Assembly: GCA_964017235.1 (NCBI GenBank)
Contig: OZ024936.1
Span: forward strand, 44,133,028 to 44,197,027
DNA length: 64,000 nucleotides
Source: Sabellastarte sp. h YS-2021
Taxonomy: Eukaryota > Annelida > Polychaeta > Sabellida > Sabellidae
Direction of reading: 5' to 3'
The position numbers and the translations under genes are program-made. A model generated the notes under the pieces. That model had not been told where the DNA came from, ran no database searches, and was given only the letters and a program-made list of their open reading frames with translations. Position 1 is the first letter of the stretch. The number at the start of each line of letters is the position of its first letter. Shown in pieces: positions 48,055 through 59,934 of this stretch.

Positions 48055-48385
48055 CCTCAAAGTGTGTCAATCGAATGAATTAAACATTTTTCTAAACTCA
48101 TTCAGCCATTATGCCCTGGCCCTCTAGAACTCTCTTCCTTTCCATTTTTAAGAAACAGCCCGTCTGTTACATCCTTTAGGGAACATCTTAAACCTCACTG
48201 TTTTACTCAAGTTTCTCCACTTAGTACTCTTCCCTCTGGTCACACCCATAGCCCTGGAATTACTGACCTAGATTGTCCCTTGACTATTCCTTTGAACACT
48301 ACTTTTGTTAAATTATTGCATTGAGTTCCCATTTGGATTGGAACATATTGTGCATGCAAAGCAGTGGATTAGATTAGAATTAAAA
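48055..48385 (+). mobile_element. LINE 3' end, family 2, degenerate
   Basis: Nucleotide match to 31975-32282: AACTCATTCAGCCATTATGC, TTTAAGAAACAGCCCGTCTG, TTTAGGGAACATCTTAAACC, the CTGGTCACACCCATAGCCCT block, and an end GTGCATGCAAAGCAGTGGAT then TAGATTAGAA. The coding frame is broken throughout. Confidence 0.88.
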
Positions 48386-50390
48386 ACCATATTCAGCTTG
48401 GTGACAATCACTTCATCATGAAAAGCATTATGTTGCAAAAGTAAGCAAGGCACTTTTTAGTCCACAGAGCAGGTCAGAAATATTCAACTGACCAAATTCC
48501 CTATTCATCCCTGTTCCAGGGAGGGGGAGGGGCTGAGTGTTTTGTAATCATACCCATCTGTTTGTTTGTTCGTGCATTTAACATAAAAACCTATACATCC
48601 GATTGGAGTCATATTTTCACACAAGGTACAGTCTGGCTCAGATCTCAAGAATATTCTAGATCTACATATCATATCCAGATTTTTTTTTGTTAATTTTTCT
48701 GCAATATCCACACAAAAAGTGGTATCTACCCTTGGCTTGTTTTCCTGAGAGTTGATTCAGATGGCAACCATAGAATCCAAATCTGGATAGAAAATCCTGA
48801 TTTTTTTATCACTACCCAGTGGTGAGGGTTTATGCAAAATACACTCTATTGTGTGAGTTCTACACAGAACTATTCCTAATTGTGACATCACAACCACAAA
48901 TAGTTTCAAATATACAATTGTTACACCACACTCACCATACCCTGTTAAGCTACATATGTTTTCAATTATTATCAGTTCTTCATCGAAATTTGAAAGCCCC
49001 ACTTATAACATACAACCTGTACTTTTTAACACATACACTTCTCACTTTGAGGCTTTTTTCAATTGTTTTGTTGCTTGACAATATTTTTCTTAAAAAAATT
49101 ACTAACTTTAAAACATGAAAGAGAAATCTCAATTTTTAACCTTTGAAAATAGAAATATGATTTAGCCGGTCAAATTGGCATGGAATTCTCTTGATAAATC
49201 AATTTGATTCAAAATTCTTCGCGTCTTTTATGCTATTATTACAAATTTCTACTTAATAATGTTTCTATCAAACATGTAAGGATGTATGAATTTTTTACTG
49301 AAATTTTGAAGCATTAAATATAGATTGGGACCAGTTGATCTGATGGGATTTATTAGAAACAGAAAACATATGAAATAAAAAGACAATCCAAATGGCATCT
49401 TTATTTCCCAGCTTTGGCAATGTTCAAGTGATTTAAGTTCAACCTCTTTGGGCTGTTTGGGAGAAAAAAAATCACTGTTTTGTTTTATGTCTGGTAACAG
49501 ACAACCCAAGGCTGTGAAAAAAAAACTTATTAACTTAGTAGCCACAGCTCTTCATAACTCCACAAGTCAGACACTCGTGTAACTTCTGACATATTCTAGT
49601 AGTATGCCTTACACTCAGATGCCAGTATTTAATGTCATGTTTCTCTATATTGCTGATAAGATGCTTTTACCTTGCGATTTAGCATGGGATTTTTTTGTTG
49701 TTGTTCTGAAAATAAACTCTTTAACTTCATACCAGTATTTTTCTGTCATAGACATTTCCCAAAATACCTTAAACGCCACTTTTAAGTGTATCCATACGTT
49801 AACAAACTGACTCTAATTTTATTCTCTCTTGATATGGGTTTCTCCATGTTATAGTCTCTGCGCAAACATATTTTAAGGAGCACAGACAGTCTACATTGAT
49901 GAACTGTAGTAAAGTATGATGATTATTATTAACATTTTTGGGTACATTGATGTGTCATACAATAAACGGTTTAATGTTCAAGTCACACTACAGGATATAT
50001 CTAGCAGTTAGAGGTTTTACTCGACGGTGGAATCGTCTCCCATGATGCCTTATATCTTCCAAGGTTTAGTGTTTCCATAAGGTATGATCCACATGGTCAC
50101 TGATTTGACATAGTGTGTGAACATAAATAACAGTAGAATGGCAGTAGGACAAGAGTAGTACAAACGTGTATCACCGAGAGACAACCTCCATTTACCTTCA
50201 GTCACCTTATGTAGCCATATTAAACCGAAACACGACTGAATCACAACCCTGTATACACCGTTGACCACACCTTCAGTAACGTTAAGAAAAACTTCATCTG
50301 TGCATGCTCATAGTGAGATGATCTGAGGTGGAAATTCTAAACTTTTTAAAACTTCTGTTGCACGCACAAGGTATTGGATGTTTCACCACT
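48386..50390. other. Intron 1 stretch, nothing recognised
   Basis: About 2 kb of unassigned AT-rich sequence. Confidence 0.4.
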
Positions 50391-50702
50391 GTGTCCAGGG
50401 GCGGATCCAGCTTTTATGTAAGGTGGGGGTTCACATCGAGTAAGGTGGGGGTTCACATTGAGTAAGGTGGGGGTTTATATCAGACATATTACAACTAAGG
50501 GGGTTGGGGGGCATGCCCCCCAGGAAAAAAATTAATTTTTGGTAAAAATAGAGTGCGTTTCCTGTAAATTTAACACCACTGTCAAGAAATAATTTTGTAC
50601 TTTGGGTTGAACCCCTTTACATTATTTTTCAAGGGGGGGGGGGTTCAAACCCCCTGAACCCCCCCCCCCCCCCCCCCCCCCTCTGGATCCGCTAGTGGTG
50701 TC
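50391..50702. mobile_element. MITE with CAGGGGCGGATCCAG-type ends
   Basis: The element is 50396-50697 (302 bp). The left end CAGGGGCGGATCCAG and the reversed right end CACTAGCGGATCCAG form terminal inverted repeats (12 of 15 identical). GTGTC flanks it at 50391-50395 and 50698-50702. Inside are three copies of a GTAAGGTGGGGGTTCACAT-like unit (50418-50475), a G11 run at 50633 and a C23 run at 50659-50681. There is no transposase. Superfamily is not settled by a 5-bp duplication alone. Confidence 0.75.
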
Positions 50703-51369
50703 CCAAGTTCCCATATGGGCATCAGATGATAGTTGAAGAACAGGGGCCATCCCCCAATGCCTTCTACCTCAGGGGATACCGCCTGTAGTCTGGTAGGGGT
50801 ATAAAAGATGAAGAATGTACAAATGAATGTACACACCTTCAAAATTACACACTGTTTAGGTTCATTTTGTAAAACAAACCTGCTGTTCAACTAATTGTAG
50901 TAACTCATCATTTATAGCCTAATTCTTCTACTACATGTCTTAGCAGTACATTAGTCAGATGATTCCCTTGACTAGTTAAGTGACTAACTCCATGATTTAT
51001 TGTGAGACATCAGTTTTTGACAATGTTCTTAGGACCCCCTGAGGAGTTAGCTGGGTTACAGCATGGGTACAAGTGATTAGCAATTTGTTTTCAAATGCCA
51101 GTCTCCAATGCTACGCTGAGGTCAGAGACAGGAAATACCCACAGTACATACTACTTCACACTCCGGGGAACACATCTTTTTCGACATCAATCTGTATTAT
51201 TTGTAACCCTCATACACCTATTGTGTTCTTATACAACCAGATTTTTGTCTGATTATGGTTTGTGTACACTACACCAAAATCCTCCTAAATGATAATGGAA
51301 TGAAAAAAGCAAACTCTTGTTAAAATATTTCTTGACAATGAACGATGGCTTGAGCAAGACTAATTGCAA

Positions 51370-51628
51370 ATTACCATCATTTATTTATTCTTATTTATTT
51401 ATTTTTAAATTAATATATTTTTTAATTTATTTGGTTTTACGTCATTTTCAACAATGTACAGGTCATATCAAGACAGGTAGTTGGAAGGGCAGAGGACACA
51501 AGTACATATAGTTGGTCAAGGTTCTGTACTGTAAACTGCAGACCAACGGCAAGCAACTACCAACTTTCCCACTTGAGGTGGTAGGCGAGAGTGTTACCAC
51601 CCTGCCACCGTGGCCCCTATTACCATCA
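51370..51628 (-). mobile_element. SINE-A copy with 10-bp target-site duplication and box B deletion
   Basis: The element is about 51380-51618, antisense, flanked by ATTACCATCA at 51370-51379 and 51619-51628. From tail to head: TTTATTTGGTTTTACGTCA, CAATGTACAGGTCATATCA, AACGGCAAGCAACTACC, CTTTCCCACTTGAGGTGGTA, GGCGAGAGTGTTACCACC, CTGCCACCGTGGCCCC. About 20 bp containing box B are missing. Confidence 0.93.
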
Positions 51629-53254
51629 GAGAAGATTCTCTATTAATTATCATCCAACAAAACTACACGAGAGGAAGTTGGTGGTTAAGGCGGTCATAAG
51701 AACAGTTTTATCACATATATATGGGCACATTTTGATGAGTTTAAAAACGAAAGTTAAGAAAGGTAAACATGAAAAAGATAAATAAAAAGTTTCCCGTGAA
51801 CCTGTTAAGAATATATTATGCATTTAAATAACATAGAGAGATATGAAACCTTTAATGTTTGTTTAATATTTCTTTTGGAATAATTTTATTAATTATTAAC
51901 CTTTGTGAATGATTTAAAGTAATAACAAACAAACTTGAAAGAATAAGCATTATATACACTTAAAATAAATCCGAATAAATCATTCACAACTTAAGCAGGT
52001 CTATCCTAAACTACTAGAAGTTTTCTTGTGTGGGCACTGAGTGAAATATGACTTTTCCCAGATATACAACATTCCCAGTGGGTAAAAAGACATTGATAAG
52101 TGAAATATGGGACCTTTCCCCTCCACTCAGCATTCTTAACTCCCAACTATGATGTAAGCCACCCAAAATTCTCAACAGTCAAAATATTGCAGACATATTA
52201 CTCATGATAAATTCTGATACTTAAATCAATGCATTCAGGTGTGTAATTCATCCTTATAGATTATTCGTTTACTCTTCCTCTTTCAGTTTTAAGAGTACAA
52301 GTTACATCTTATCTACAAACACATAATTAATTGAAATCTCCTTTTGGAAACCCCAAGTATAGCTGATATGATTAAATCTTCTCAAGTTGAAAAGTTAAGA
52401 TAACACTAATGAACATCGTGTAACCTTCATTTGTAAAACAAAACCAGTAAAAGAACTATATGACTATCCAAATCACTAATTAGTATAGTTTTTTCCGTGA
52501 AATGATATTTTTATAGACAAACAATTTGAGTTGAAAACATTCAGGGCTTTAAAGAACTGAGTTGCTAAACATGGGTACATTGACAAGGTTTTTTTTTCAG
52601 TTGTTTAACCGTTTTTTCTGACATGAATCATCTCTCATTAATTCTTCACTAGCCATAAGGGTACCTGTTCATCTTGCATTAAAATTTTAATATAAAACAC
52701 ATGGCTGTAATTCTTCATGTTTAACAAATAGACAATTGAGATTTGTCATTTGTAACATGTAGCATTATACCATGCATTATATTTGTGGGTTATGGCTTGC
52801 TTTCTCTTTATGCTAAGATTCATTTCATTATCCGAACATCAATAAATCTAAGATAATCATTAAGTATATATTTAATATGTCTATATTATATCTCAGTGTA
52901 GCTAGTTGTAGGTATAGCCATCACTACCAATCAGCTTTCCACCAAATGTAATATCTACTACAATGTTATTAAGCAACCAAATATTGCCGTAACCATTACT
53001 GATAGATGCTCCCCACAATTCTAATTTTATCACCTTAAAGAGATTCATATACTCTACTTACAATACTTTTTGTGGTTAGATCTTGCACTCAAACACCCCT
53101 TATGGTGGCTAAACAAATACATCTATGTTCACCAGTTTTTGTAAGAAATTTCGGAAGCTGATTTCAAGTCAATAAATATTGAAGAAAGTAATGTTTCTTG
53201 TGAGAAAGTGTTGTCAGAAATCATTAATATATATATCCATTATATAGCTTAAGG
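51629..53254. other. Intron 1 stretch, nothing recognised
   Basis: Unassigned AT-rich sequence. Confidence 0.4.
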
Positions 53255-53465
53255 CCTGCACACACAGTTGGTGCGGTCATAATTATTTGTATGGACCATG
53301 TATGTAATAGTATATGTGTAAAATTAGGCTTCCCCAAATAGCCACTCAATCCCCTTCACCCCAAAGCACCCCGGTGTGTACATTTTAGTTTAGCATGTAA
53401 CAGCTCTTTGCAGATTTTTAGAGAGTTTTAAAAATCATCTACATGCTGCAAACACTGTTTATTTG
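53255..53465 (-). repeat. Dispersed family E, copy 3 (antisense)
   Basis: The minus strand reads CAGCATGTAGATGATTTTTA, TTACATGCTAAACTAAAATG, TACACACCGGGGTGC, GGGGTGAAGGGG, and ends CCAACTGTGTGTGCAGGCCT. It aligns with both halves of the 60.0-kb copy, though the middle is diverged. Confidence 0.6.
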
Positions 53466-54567
53466 GTTCACCTCAATTCATAGAAATGTTTGGTTAAATT
53501 TTGGCATTGATAAGCAATCCAATATTACTCTTTCAGGTGACTATTCTTTCAATCCTGATTAACAATAAATACAATCCTTTTATTTTTACTTTGTTCAATT
53601 AATTATTTATATTTCTTGTTTACTAATTGTGTATGACAAATGCAGGCATTGGTTTGTAAATTTTAGCTCTCATATTTAGAACAATCTGAAGTTCACAGCT
53701 TCACAAGGCAGATTACGACAGTACCATTGTAGCCAAATCCTTTCCTATGATTTACTTGAGTCACTTAATGGCTAACACAGCCCATAGGTTAAGGACAAAA
53801 CTTCTAACATGGTCATAATTTCCTGTATGGAGCACCCTCTTTCAAATGCCAAGCATGAAGCATACTGTTGTGCTTTGTATCAAACCTGATGGCTGAGATA
53901 ATAGCAACAACTCCTTAAATCAAGCTCAGCATTCAGAGCTGTAGTTGGCAATAGTGTGCAAACAAACCATGAAAAGTCATCCACTGACAAGCAGAACACT
54001 AGAAAATTGGGCTCACTATTTGCCCACAGAATGTGCTGAAGTATGCTGGCTGATTTATCATTCCACAAACCTAGGGATTACTTGTGTAAATGTCACTCTT
54101 CAGCAGAATTTGCAGAAATATCAATTTGTAACTATAAGTATGCAGCACAGTTTACTTAAGAGAAATACTTAATGTGCATTGCATTATAAGATTAAAGAAT
54201 CATTCTTCTAAAAAAAACTCTTCAATTGTGGGATTAAAACATTTTAATGCCATGGTGCCTTCTTGATAAAGGTACCATCATAATAATCTAATTATGTAAT
54301 GAAAGGCAATAACTTATTCATCATAAATCATTTTTATAAAACGAAAACAAAATGAAGTAAAAACACCACTAATTTTCTTTGCAAGTACTGAAACAGCTTC
54401 CACCCGGTGCTACTATTCCAATCCATTATCAAAAGTAAGCAATAATAGAACTTAAACATACTACACTACTGAGCATTAAATTATTGCTATAGTCTGTATT
54501 ATACAACACATTCTAATATTTCAAACCATCCATCATTTGCCTTTTTTGAATATGGTATACTACTCAC
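53466..54567. other. Intron 1, part next to exon 1; nothing recognised
   Basis: No second exon or alternative donor stands out. Overlapping short frames on opposite strands at 53.9-54.2 kb have no motif. Confidence 0.4.
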
Positions 54568-54734
54568 GCAGATCGGCTTCTGCTCTTCTGATTTGATCCA
54601 CTCAAAACACTTCTTGCAATTACCAATAGAAACAGGATGACGTCACAATTAATGCGCATGGTGTCCTTGACCTCGGAATTGCTGCCACGTGCTCTTACTG
54701 TAACCAGAAGACCATACTCACATGATCACTGCAT
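54568..54734 (-). CDS. Cys-loop channel exon 1: 5' UTR end, start codon and signal peptide
   Basis: Coding runs from the ATG at 54659 to 54568 (92 nt: 30 codons plus GC), followed by a GTGAGT donor. The peptide starts MRINCDVILFLLVIA and has a hydrophobic core (about residues 6-15) followed by a small-residue stretch, then a basic Ser/Arg/Lys-rich tail: a typical secretory signal peptide. This ATG is the first in frame after an upstream in-frame TGA. A pyrimidine-rich acceptor ending TTTTACAG lies just before 54734, so a noncoding 5' exon probably exists further upstream. If so, the mature leader would begin with a tiny upstream ORF (ATG CAG TGA). Linkage to exon 2, 48 kb away, rests on phase (GC + G = Ala), the strand, and the need of exon 2 for a signal sequence. 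It is strong but not proven; another exon could hide in the intron. Confidence 0.72.
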
Positions 54735-55834
54735 CTGTAAAACACACAGAAGTTTATCTTTAGACATATCAGCTAAATTAACCATTACATAGTGGGTTTA
54801 CTTTCTGTTATTGGCATAATGCCCCAACAATTAATTCAGACAATGTAGAGTACCACTTGTATCTTGTATCCAAGTACATAAACCACGTGAAATGGAATAA
54901 ATAGTCGAGAAATACCAACAATAAAACATCAATTGGATAAAAAGACTGGAATGAAAAGGGAAATGGGAAGCTCCTCCACAGGACATCAAATAAAAAAAAT
55001 ACAGCTCAACTCCTTGAACTTGGATATGTGACTGTACCTTTCAGAAAAGTACCAATAATAAAAACACAATATAAAACATGTCATCAACAGGATGGCCTGA
55101 AATGTAGGAAATATTTCCACTTGGCAAATGGCAAATCTCGACTGTTTTCCTTCCTTTAAGGATATACTACTCGGGGGTAAATGATACATGCACAGTTAAT
55201 ATCATTAAAAATAGTTTGGTAATTATTATCCAAACCTTGTTCTTAAACATCTGTTTCAATAAGATGAACCTCAAATGAAAGTTAACGTTCATGTCATGTC
55301 AGATGAAAACTATAAAACAGCAAATTCATACCCTAAATGGATGCATATTTACATAATATGAATTGTAAACATTGCAGCTTTTTGCTCATCAGTTGCAGTG
55401 GCACGGAAAAGTGAATTAAGGATGCAAAGCATGAAGCAGTATGACTGTTAAAGGTGGGATGTCTTATTGTTGAGGGTTGACATTTTGCATTTAAGGTCTA
55501 GCTTAATTTTTTTCTATAAATTGCAATGTATTTTAGTTACTGAGAATGTAGTGCAATGGATCAGCCCTCAGTTCAGGAAAATCTTCTCAATTATACCTTA
55601 ATTGTATCATTTTCAAAACATCAGGTGGAACATCCTGATTATACTTTAAAACTAAAACAATATGGCAAATAAAAAATTTGGAAAAAAATTCTTTATTTGT
55701 AGCTTTCTGTTTAACAAAGGACAAATGCTTTTGTGATTGAGTTTATGAGACAATACTGTCAACATTTCACTTTGGTTTTTTTAGTAAAACATATTTGAAT
55801 ATTATAAGGAATTCATCAGATTTTGTTTATTGTT
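54735..55834. other. Sequence upstream of exon 1 (probably a further intron)
   Basis: The pyrimidine-rich TTCTGTGTGTTTTACAG next to 54734 suggests a splice acceptor, so this may be an intron in the 5' UTR and not a promoter. No other element seen. Confidence 0.4.
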
Positions 55835-56015
55835 TTGGGTGTAAGCCCCGCTTTCAAAAAAGTGTAGTTGAGAGGATGGAAAAAAGTGCATACAGGTTCA
55901 CTGAACACCATGAAACACTTGTAGGCTAGGGTTCCACTTGGGTTGGTATTTCAGCACAGGCCCTGAGAGGTGGAAAACGAGCGGGTCAACAATCATTTCA
56001 CCATGACCCTTGGAA
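55835..56015 (-). mobile_element. SINE-A copy, antisense, very diverged
   Basis: In tail-to-head order: TGTAAGCCCCGCTTTCAA, GTTGAGAGGATGGAAAAAAG, GTAGGCTAGGGTTCCACTTG, CCTGAGAGGTGG, CATTTCACCATGACCC. Identity to the family is low but collinear. Confidence 0.55.
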
Positions 56016-57258
56016 ACCACTAGAAGCAATGGCATGCTCCCAGCTAGCAACATTATGGTGCACCTCACACCATACTAGCATTAATACAAGTATCTCTGGA
56101 AGAACTTTACATGTTCAACTAAAACCATGCAAGACAAATATACTTAAATAGAAAATAAGCTGAGTGATATGTAGTGTTATCAGGCGAGAATACACATATA
56201 CACAAACCAAATCAAAAGATAGCCAAAATCAATATTATCCAGACTATATTTCCCAGTATGCTGATCAAATACATCTTGTGGTGGATAATAAAACATCAGT
56301 TATCTGTACAAAGACCTTCAGAATTAGTCCACAGACTCACACTATTAAATCATCCATCCGAGTATCAGGTCACTCTCGGGTCAGAAGAAACCAGCATGTT
56401 AATAAGAATAACTCCTGACTGTTTTTAAGTTCAAGCAATCATTATTATAAAGGCGCAGCCATGTTTTCATTCAAGGTATCTCTAAAACAATTGTGGTTAA
56501 TGCACATGGTTTATTCAAGGAAACATGCGTGACATAATTTTGTTCAAATGCCTTTATTAGTTTTCAGCAGCAGTAGTGTGCTTTTCAAGGTTACATAATT
56601 TATTTGCTTGTAGATTAGTTCCTTCTGCACTGATCTCATCTGGATGAAGGAGTCATGATATACAGAAAGATGTGCATTAGCACAAAAGTTCATAAAAAGT
56701 GGACAGCACTGAATCACCTATATATGGGTCAGTGATGTAGAGGGTCATTTCCTAAGATAGCATCTGCAATGTAGGTCATAATAAAGACAGGTAAAGTATC
56801 ATAGGTTCTTTGCTTGATAAACAAAGGAGATTACTTAATACGACTACACACAGAAACCCCAATCTATTCTTTAGGTAAAAATATCCTTGGGCTATTTGGA
56901 TATCATGTGCAAAGGTGGACAGTTACAAAATCCATAAAATACTGCATATAATATCTGTGTGAAACAATGCATAATGGAAGCAGTGCTTTTATTACCAGTT
57001 ACCAAAAGCTCATCTAGCAAATATAAATCAACTAGAGTAAATGGGTTGATTGACTTTTAAGCAAAACGCTGTGACATATTAGGGACTCAGAGATAGTGAC
57101 AGTCTGGTGTTCACTTTAGTTTCTTAGAAATTAGTTAAGAATCACCTCGGCTGTCTGACATACTTCAGATGGGTGTGTGTCTGCAGCTTGGGGTACATGT
57201 AAAACACATACAGAGTCAAGAGTACATATTCTTCAGAGTTGTAGTTAGCATTAGTATT
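56016..57258. other. Nothing recognised
   Basis: AT-rich. Two overlapping 84-codon frames at 56164-56428 in different phases show no domain. Confidence 0.4.
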
Positions 57259-57479
57259 CTTAGTGTACATACACATGTATGCGGCTTACGACATCCGATG
57301 GTCCATTTGCAACAGCAATTTTTTTCTCAACCTTCTCAATATTTTGCAAACATATATCTAAATTTACTTGTCATCTGATTTTTCCCTTCCAGAGAAAAAA
57401 AATTGCTGTCGCAAATCGGGCGTAGGATGTTGCAAATTGGCCGTCAGATGTCGTAAGCCACATGTGTGCGTACACTTAG
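57259..57479. mobile_element. Foldback MITE with 5-bp target-site duplication CTTAG
   Basis: The element is 57264-57474 (211 bp). The left arm TGTACATACACATGTATGCG, GCTTACGACATC, CATTTGCAACAGCAATTTTT pairs with the right arm (reversed) TGTACGCACACATGTGGCTT, ACGACATC, CAATTTGCAACA, ACAGCAATTTTT. The right arm has an extra partial duplication of GATTTGCGACA. CTTAG flanks both ends (57259-57263, 57475-57479). It has no coding capacity and would form a long hairpin. Confidence 0.85.
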
Positions 57480-59934
57480 TCAGACAAAGACAAATAATTA
57501 TTGCTAGAAAAGAATCCATTATATTAACTGGATTTCTTTCGTGAACTTGAAATATCTCAGTGCTGATAGATTTTTTTGTTAATTTTCACCCAAGATGTCA
57601 GCATGAGACATTGTAAACTTTTTATTGAAGTGTAATTCTTTAAATGGTTATGGTTTGGATAATCACATGACTGAAACAGATTTTGTAGGAATTTTCGTTT
57701 TTTATGATTGTTGCGACAAAAGTCAAAAGTTCTGGTTTGGGTGGCAATTTCTCAATTTACACTTCTGGTCTTCATGAGACGACTTTTCTTGTAATTATCT
57801 AGTTTCGTCTGATACAGACTCTTTAATCTTTAATGAATAGTAACACGATGGTATGAATGACATAAATGGCATAGCATCTTATTCCAGGTAAGCCTCAGAT
57901 TCATTTAACCTGGAGCTAACGATATGATATGTTCCTGGAAGGCATTTATTATGCTTGACTAGGGGTATTTTATGATAGCAACATATTTTGCTGCACAAGA
58001 AGTAGTATTTATTGTTGTAAAAATTGACATCTTAATCAGTTTGTGTACTTCAAGAAGCCACTGTTCTTCTTTTTCTTGTCTTTACATAATCTTTGAGTTA
58101 ACAACAGTGAGTAAATAAGCCAAAAGGTAATGTACTGCTACGTGTTATAAAACCAGGAAAGTGGCATGGAGCTCTAAATGAAGCAGGAACTTACTTTAGA
58201 ATAAGTCCGTAACAAACAGAACTAGGGTTTAATGACAAGGATGCTTCCTGTCTTTTTCCTTTCTCCCACTGGGGCCATTATCTGAATGTAAGTCCATTCC
58301 AGACCCGGAACATTTATCCTGGAACTGATATCAGTAATGTCTCTTCAGAACACTTAAAGACAGTATCTTAAATCTGATGACAACGAAAATCCATCATCAA
58401 AGTTAAACTCAAGTTATACTCAATGGTAACTGTCATATGAGCTCTCTAATATATAGGCCTCTAATTTATGGTGACATTATTATTTTAATCTGTACATAAT
58501 TGTAGTAACTAACTAAAGTTTACCAATGAATTATTTTGAAATCCCTACCTTAATGTCTTTAATTATTCTCTAATTAGGCAGATTAGGCACCTGGTCATTG
58601 GTCGACTGGGAAATAAGCAAAAAAAGTGAAACAGCTTTGTGACAGATATGTTTTGATTTCTCTCAAATAAATGATTTAATTTCAAATTTTCATGTAACAA
58701 AAGCAACAATGTGCTTAAAGATTGTTGTTGCTGTTCCAAAGACAGAGTATAATGTAACATAAAACCTCTTTAATCATATTTTCATTATCTTTCTTCTGAA
58801 GAATATGACTCCATGAAATATTAAAAACACGGTTGCTCCAAAACAAGGATGTTTGTAACTTGATCTTACAGAACAGGATATAATGGAAAGGGCTTAGATG
58901 CTTTGACTATGACCTTTTTGCATCATGGCCCTTTGGGACTAAAAGAGGTTTGTCTGAAAATACTTGAGATTGTACCTGCCTTTATATAACAGAGAAAAAA
59001 GAATAAAAATATGAACATGAGTGGAAAACATTGAAAAAAGCAACAGTTTAACCACTTTCAACATGTTAAAGCTGAGGCAGGTTTACTGAGATTAGTCAAA
59101 TATAAAACTAGTTCCATAAACGTGTGATTAGTAAAAACACAATAAATATATATGTTATTGTGGACTGAACAAGGGATTTACTTTATAAGGTATTGAAGAG
59201 CATTCTGTTCCAGAATAAGATATTGTCGATGATCAATTATTTGTAAGGAAATTCAAAAGAATGCAAATTGCAAACCATTCCGTTTATAATGTGTGTGTAG
59301 ATGTCGAAGGAAATTTTGTAAGAAACTGTTAATGAAAAAAGCTGCTTATAATATTAAGAAAAATATACTACAGGGAAAAGAAATTGAAAATAAAACCGCC
59401 AGTGAAGGTGTAACTTAAGGAAGGCAGGCAAATGACTTGCAACCAAAGCTGTGACATATTAAGACTACAGCCAAAATGACATGTCTGGGTCTTGTGCTGG
59501 TCCCTCAGCAGTGGGTTTAGAGAAAAAAGCAGCTGTCTAACGCCCACAAATAAAGTTACTTGAGAAGTTAGTCCCACACTGCTGAACTAACCGCTCCAAA
59601 TTGTTTGGCAGTCAAGTGAATGTTTCTCATGCCAAAAATCAGATGCCCTTCTTGTTTGTCTTTGAGGTGTGTTCAGAGTTATGATCAGCTCTCATGATAA
59701 ATGACAACATGATTCCAGAATAGTGGAAATAATTGGATGGAACAATCATTATCAAAATAATAATGTTTTTACATCTTTTGTGCAGGTCTCATGAGCTACG
59801 TATGAGCACAAAATATTTAACTCTTTAGAGTTTTCTTATGTTTCAATGCATTTCATGTTTTTGCAGTATCTGTTCATTGCAAGAAGTGTTAATAAGTCTG
59901 GATTTGTGTTTAGGAAGGACACACAGTATTTTCA
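57480..59934. other. Nothing recognised
   Basis: 2.4 kb of AT-rich sequence with no exon or named repeat that I can support. Confidence 0.4.

Larger units (their letters stand above)
6678..54567 (-). other. Intron 1 of the Cys-loop channel gene (about 47.9 kb)
   Basis: It is bounded by the GTGAGT donor after exon 1 and the CTACAG acceptor before exon 2. I found no further receptor exon inside by searching the minus strand for Tyr-Asp/Arg-Pro-type coding and splice signals by eye; that search is not exhaustive. The content is almost entirely repeats, listed separately. Such a long first intron between the signal-peptide exon and the body of the protein often carries regulatory elements (general knowledge). 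None is proven here. Confidence 0.65.
1016..54734 (-). other. Gene span: 5' part of a Cys-loop ligand-gated (anion-type) channel gene
   Basis: Four minus-strand exons (54734-54568, 6677-6622, 5352-5285, 1254-1016) join into one open frame of about 151 residues. Codon phases match at every junction: exon 1 ends with GC, completed by G of exon 2; exon 2 ends with G, completed by GT of exon 3; exon 3 ends on a full codon. Introns are about 47.9 kb, 1.27 kb and 4.03 kb, all GT-AG. Products of this family are pentameric neurotransmitter-gated channels in the plasma membrane. Only the signal peptide and the first part of the extracellular ligand-binding domain are here. The Cys-loop, M1-M4 and stop codon must lie left of position 1. 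The ligand (glycine, GABA, glutamate, histamine or other) cannot be told from this part. Confidence 0.85.

Noticed and set aside
54638-54645. TGACGTCA (CRE-like) site near exon 1, as a promoter element
   Set aside because: It lies within the coding part of exon 1; together with an apparent splice acceptor upstream, a promoter here is not supported.
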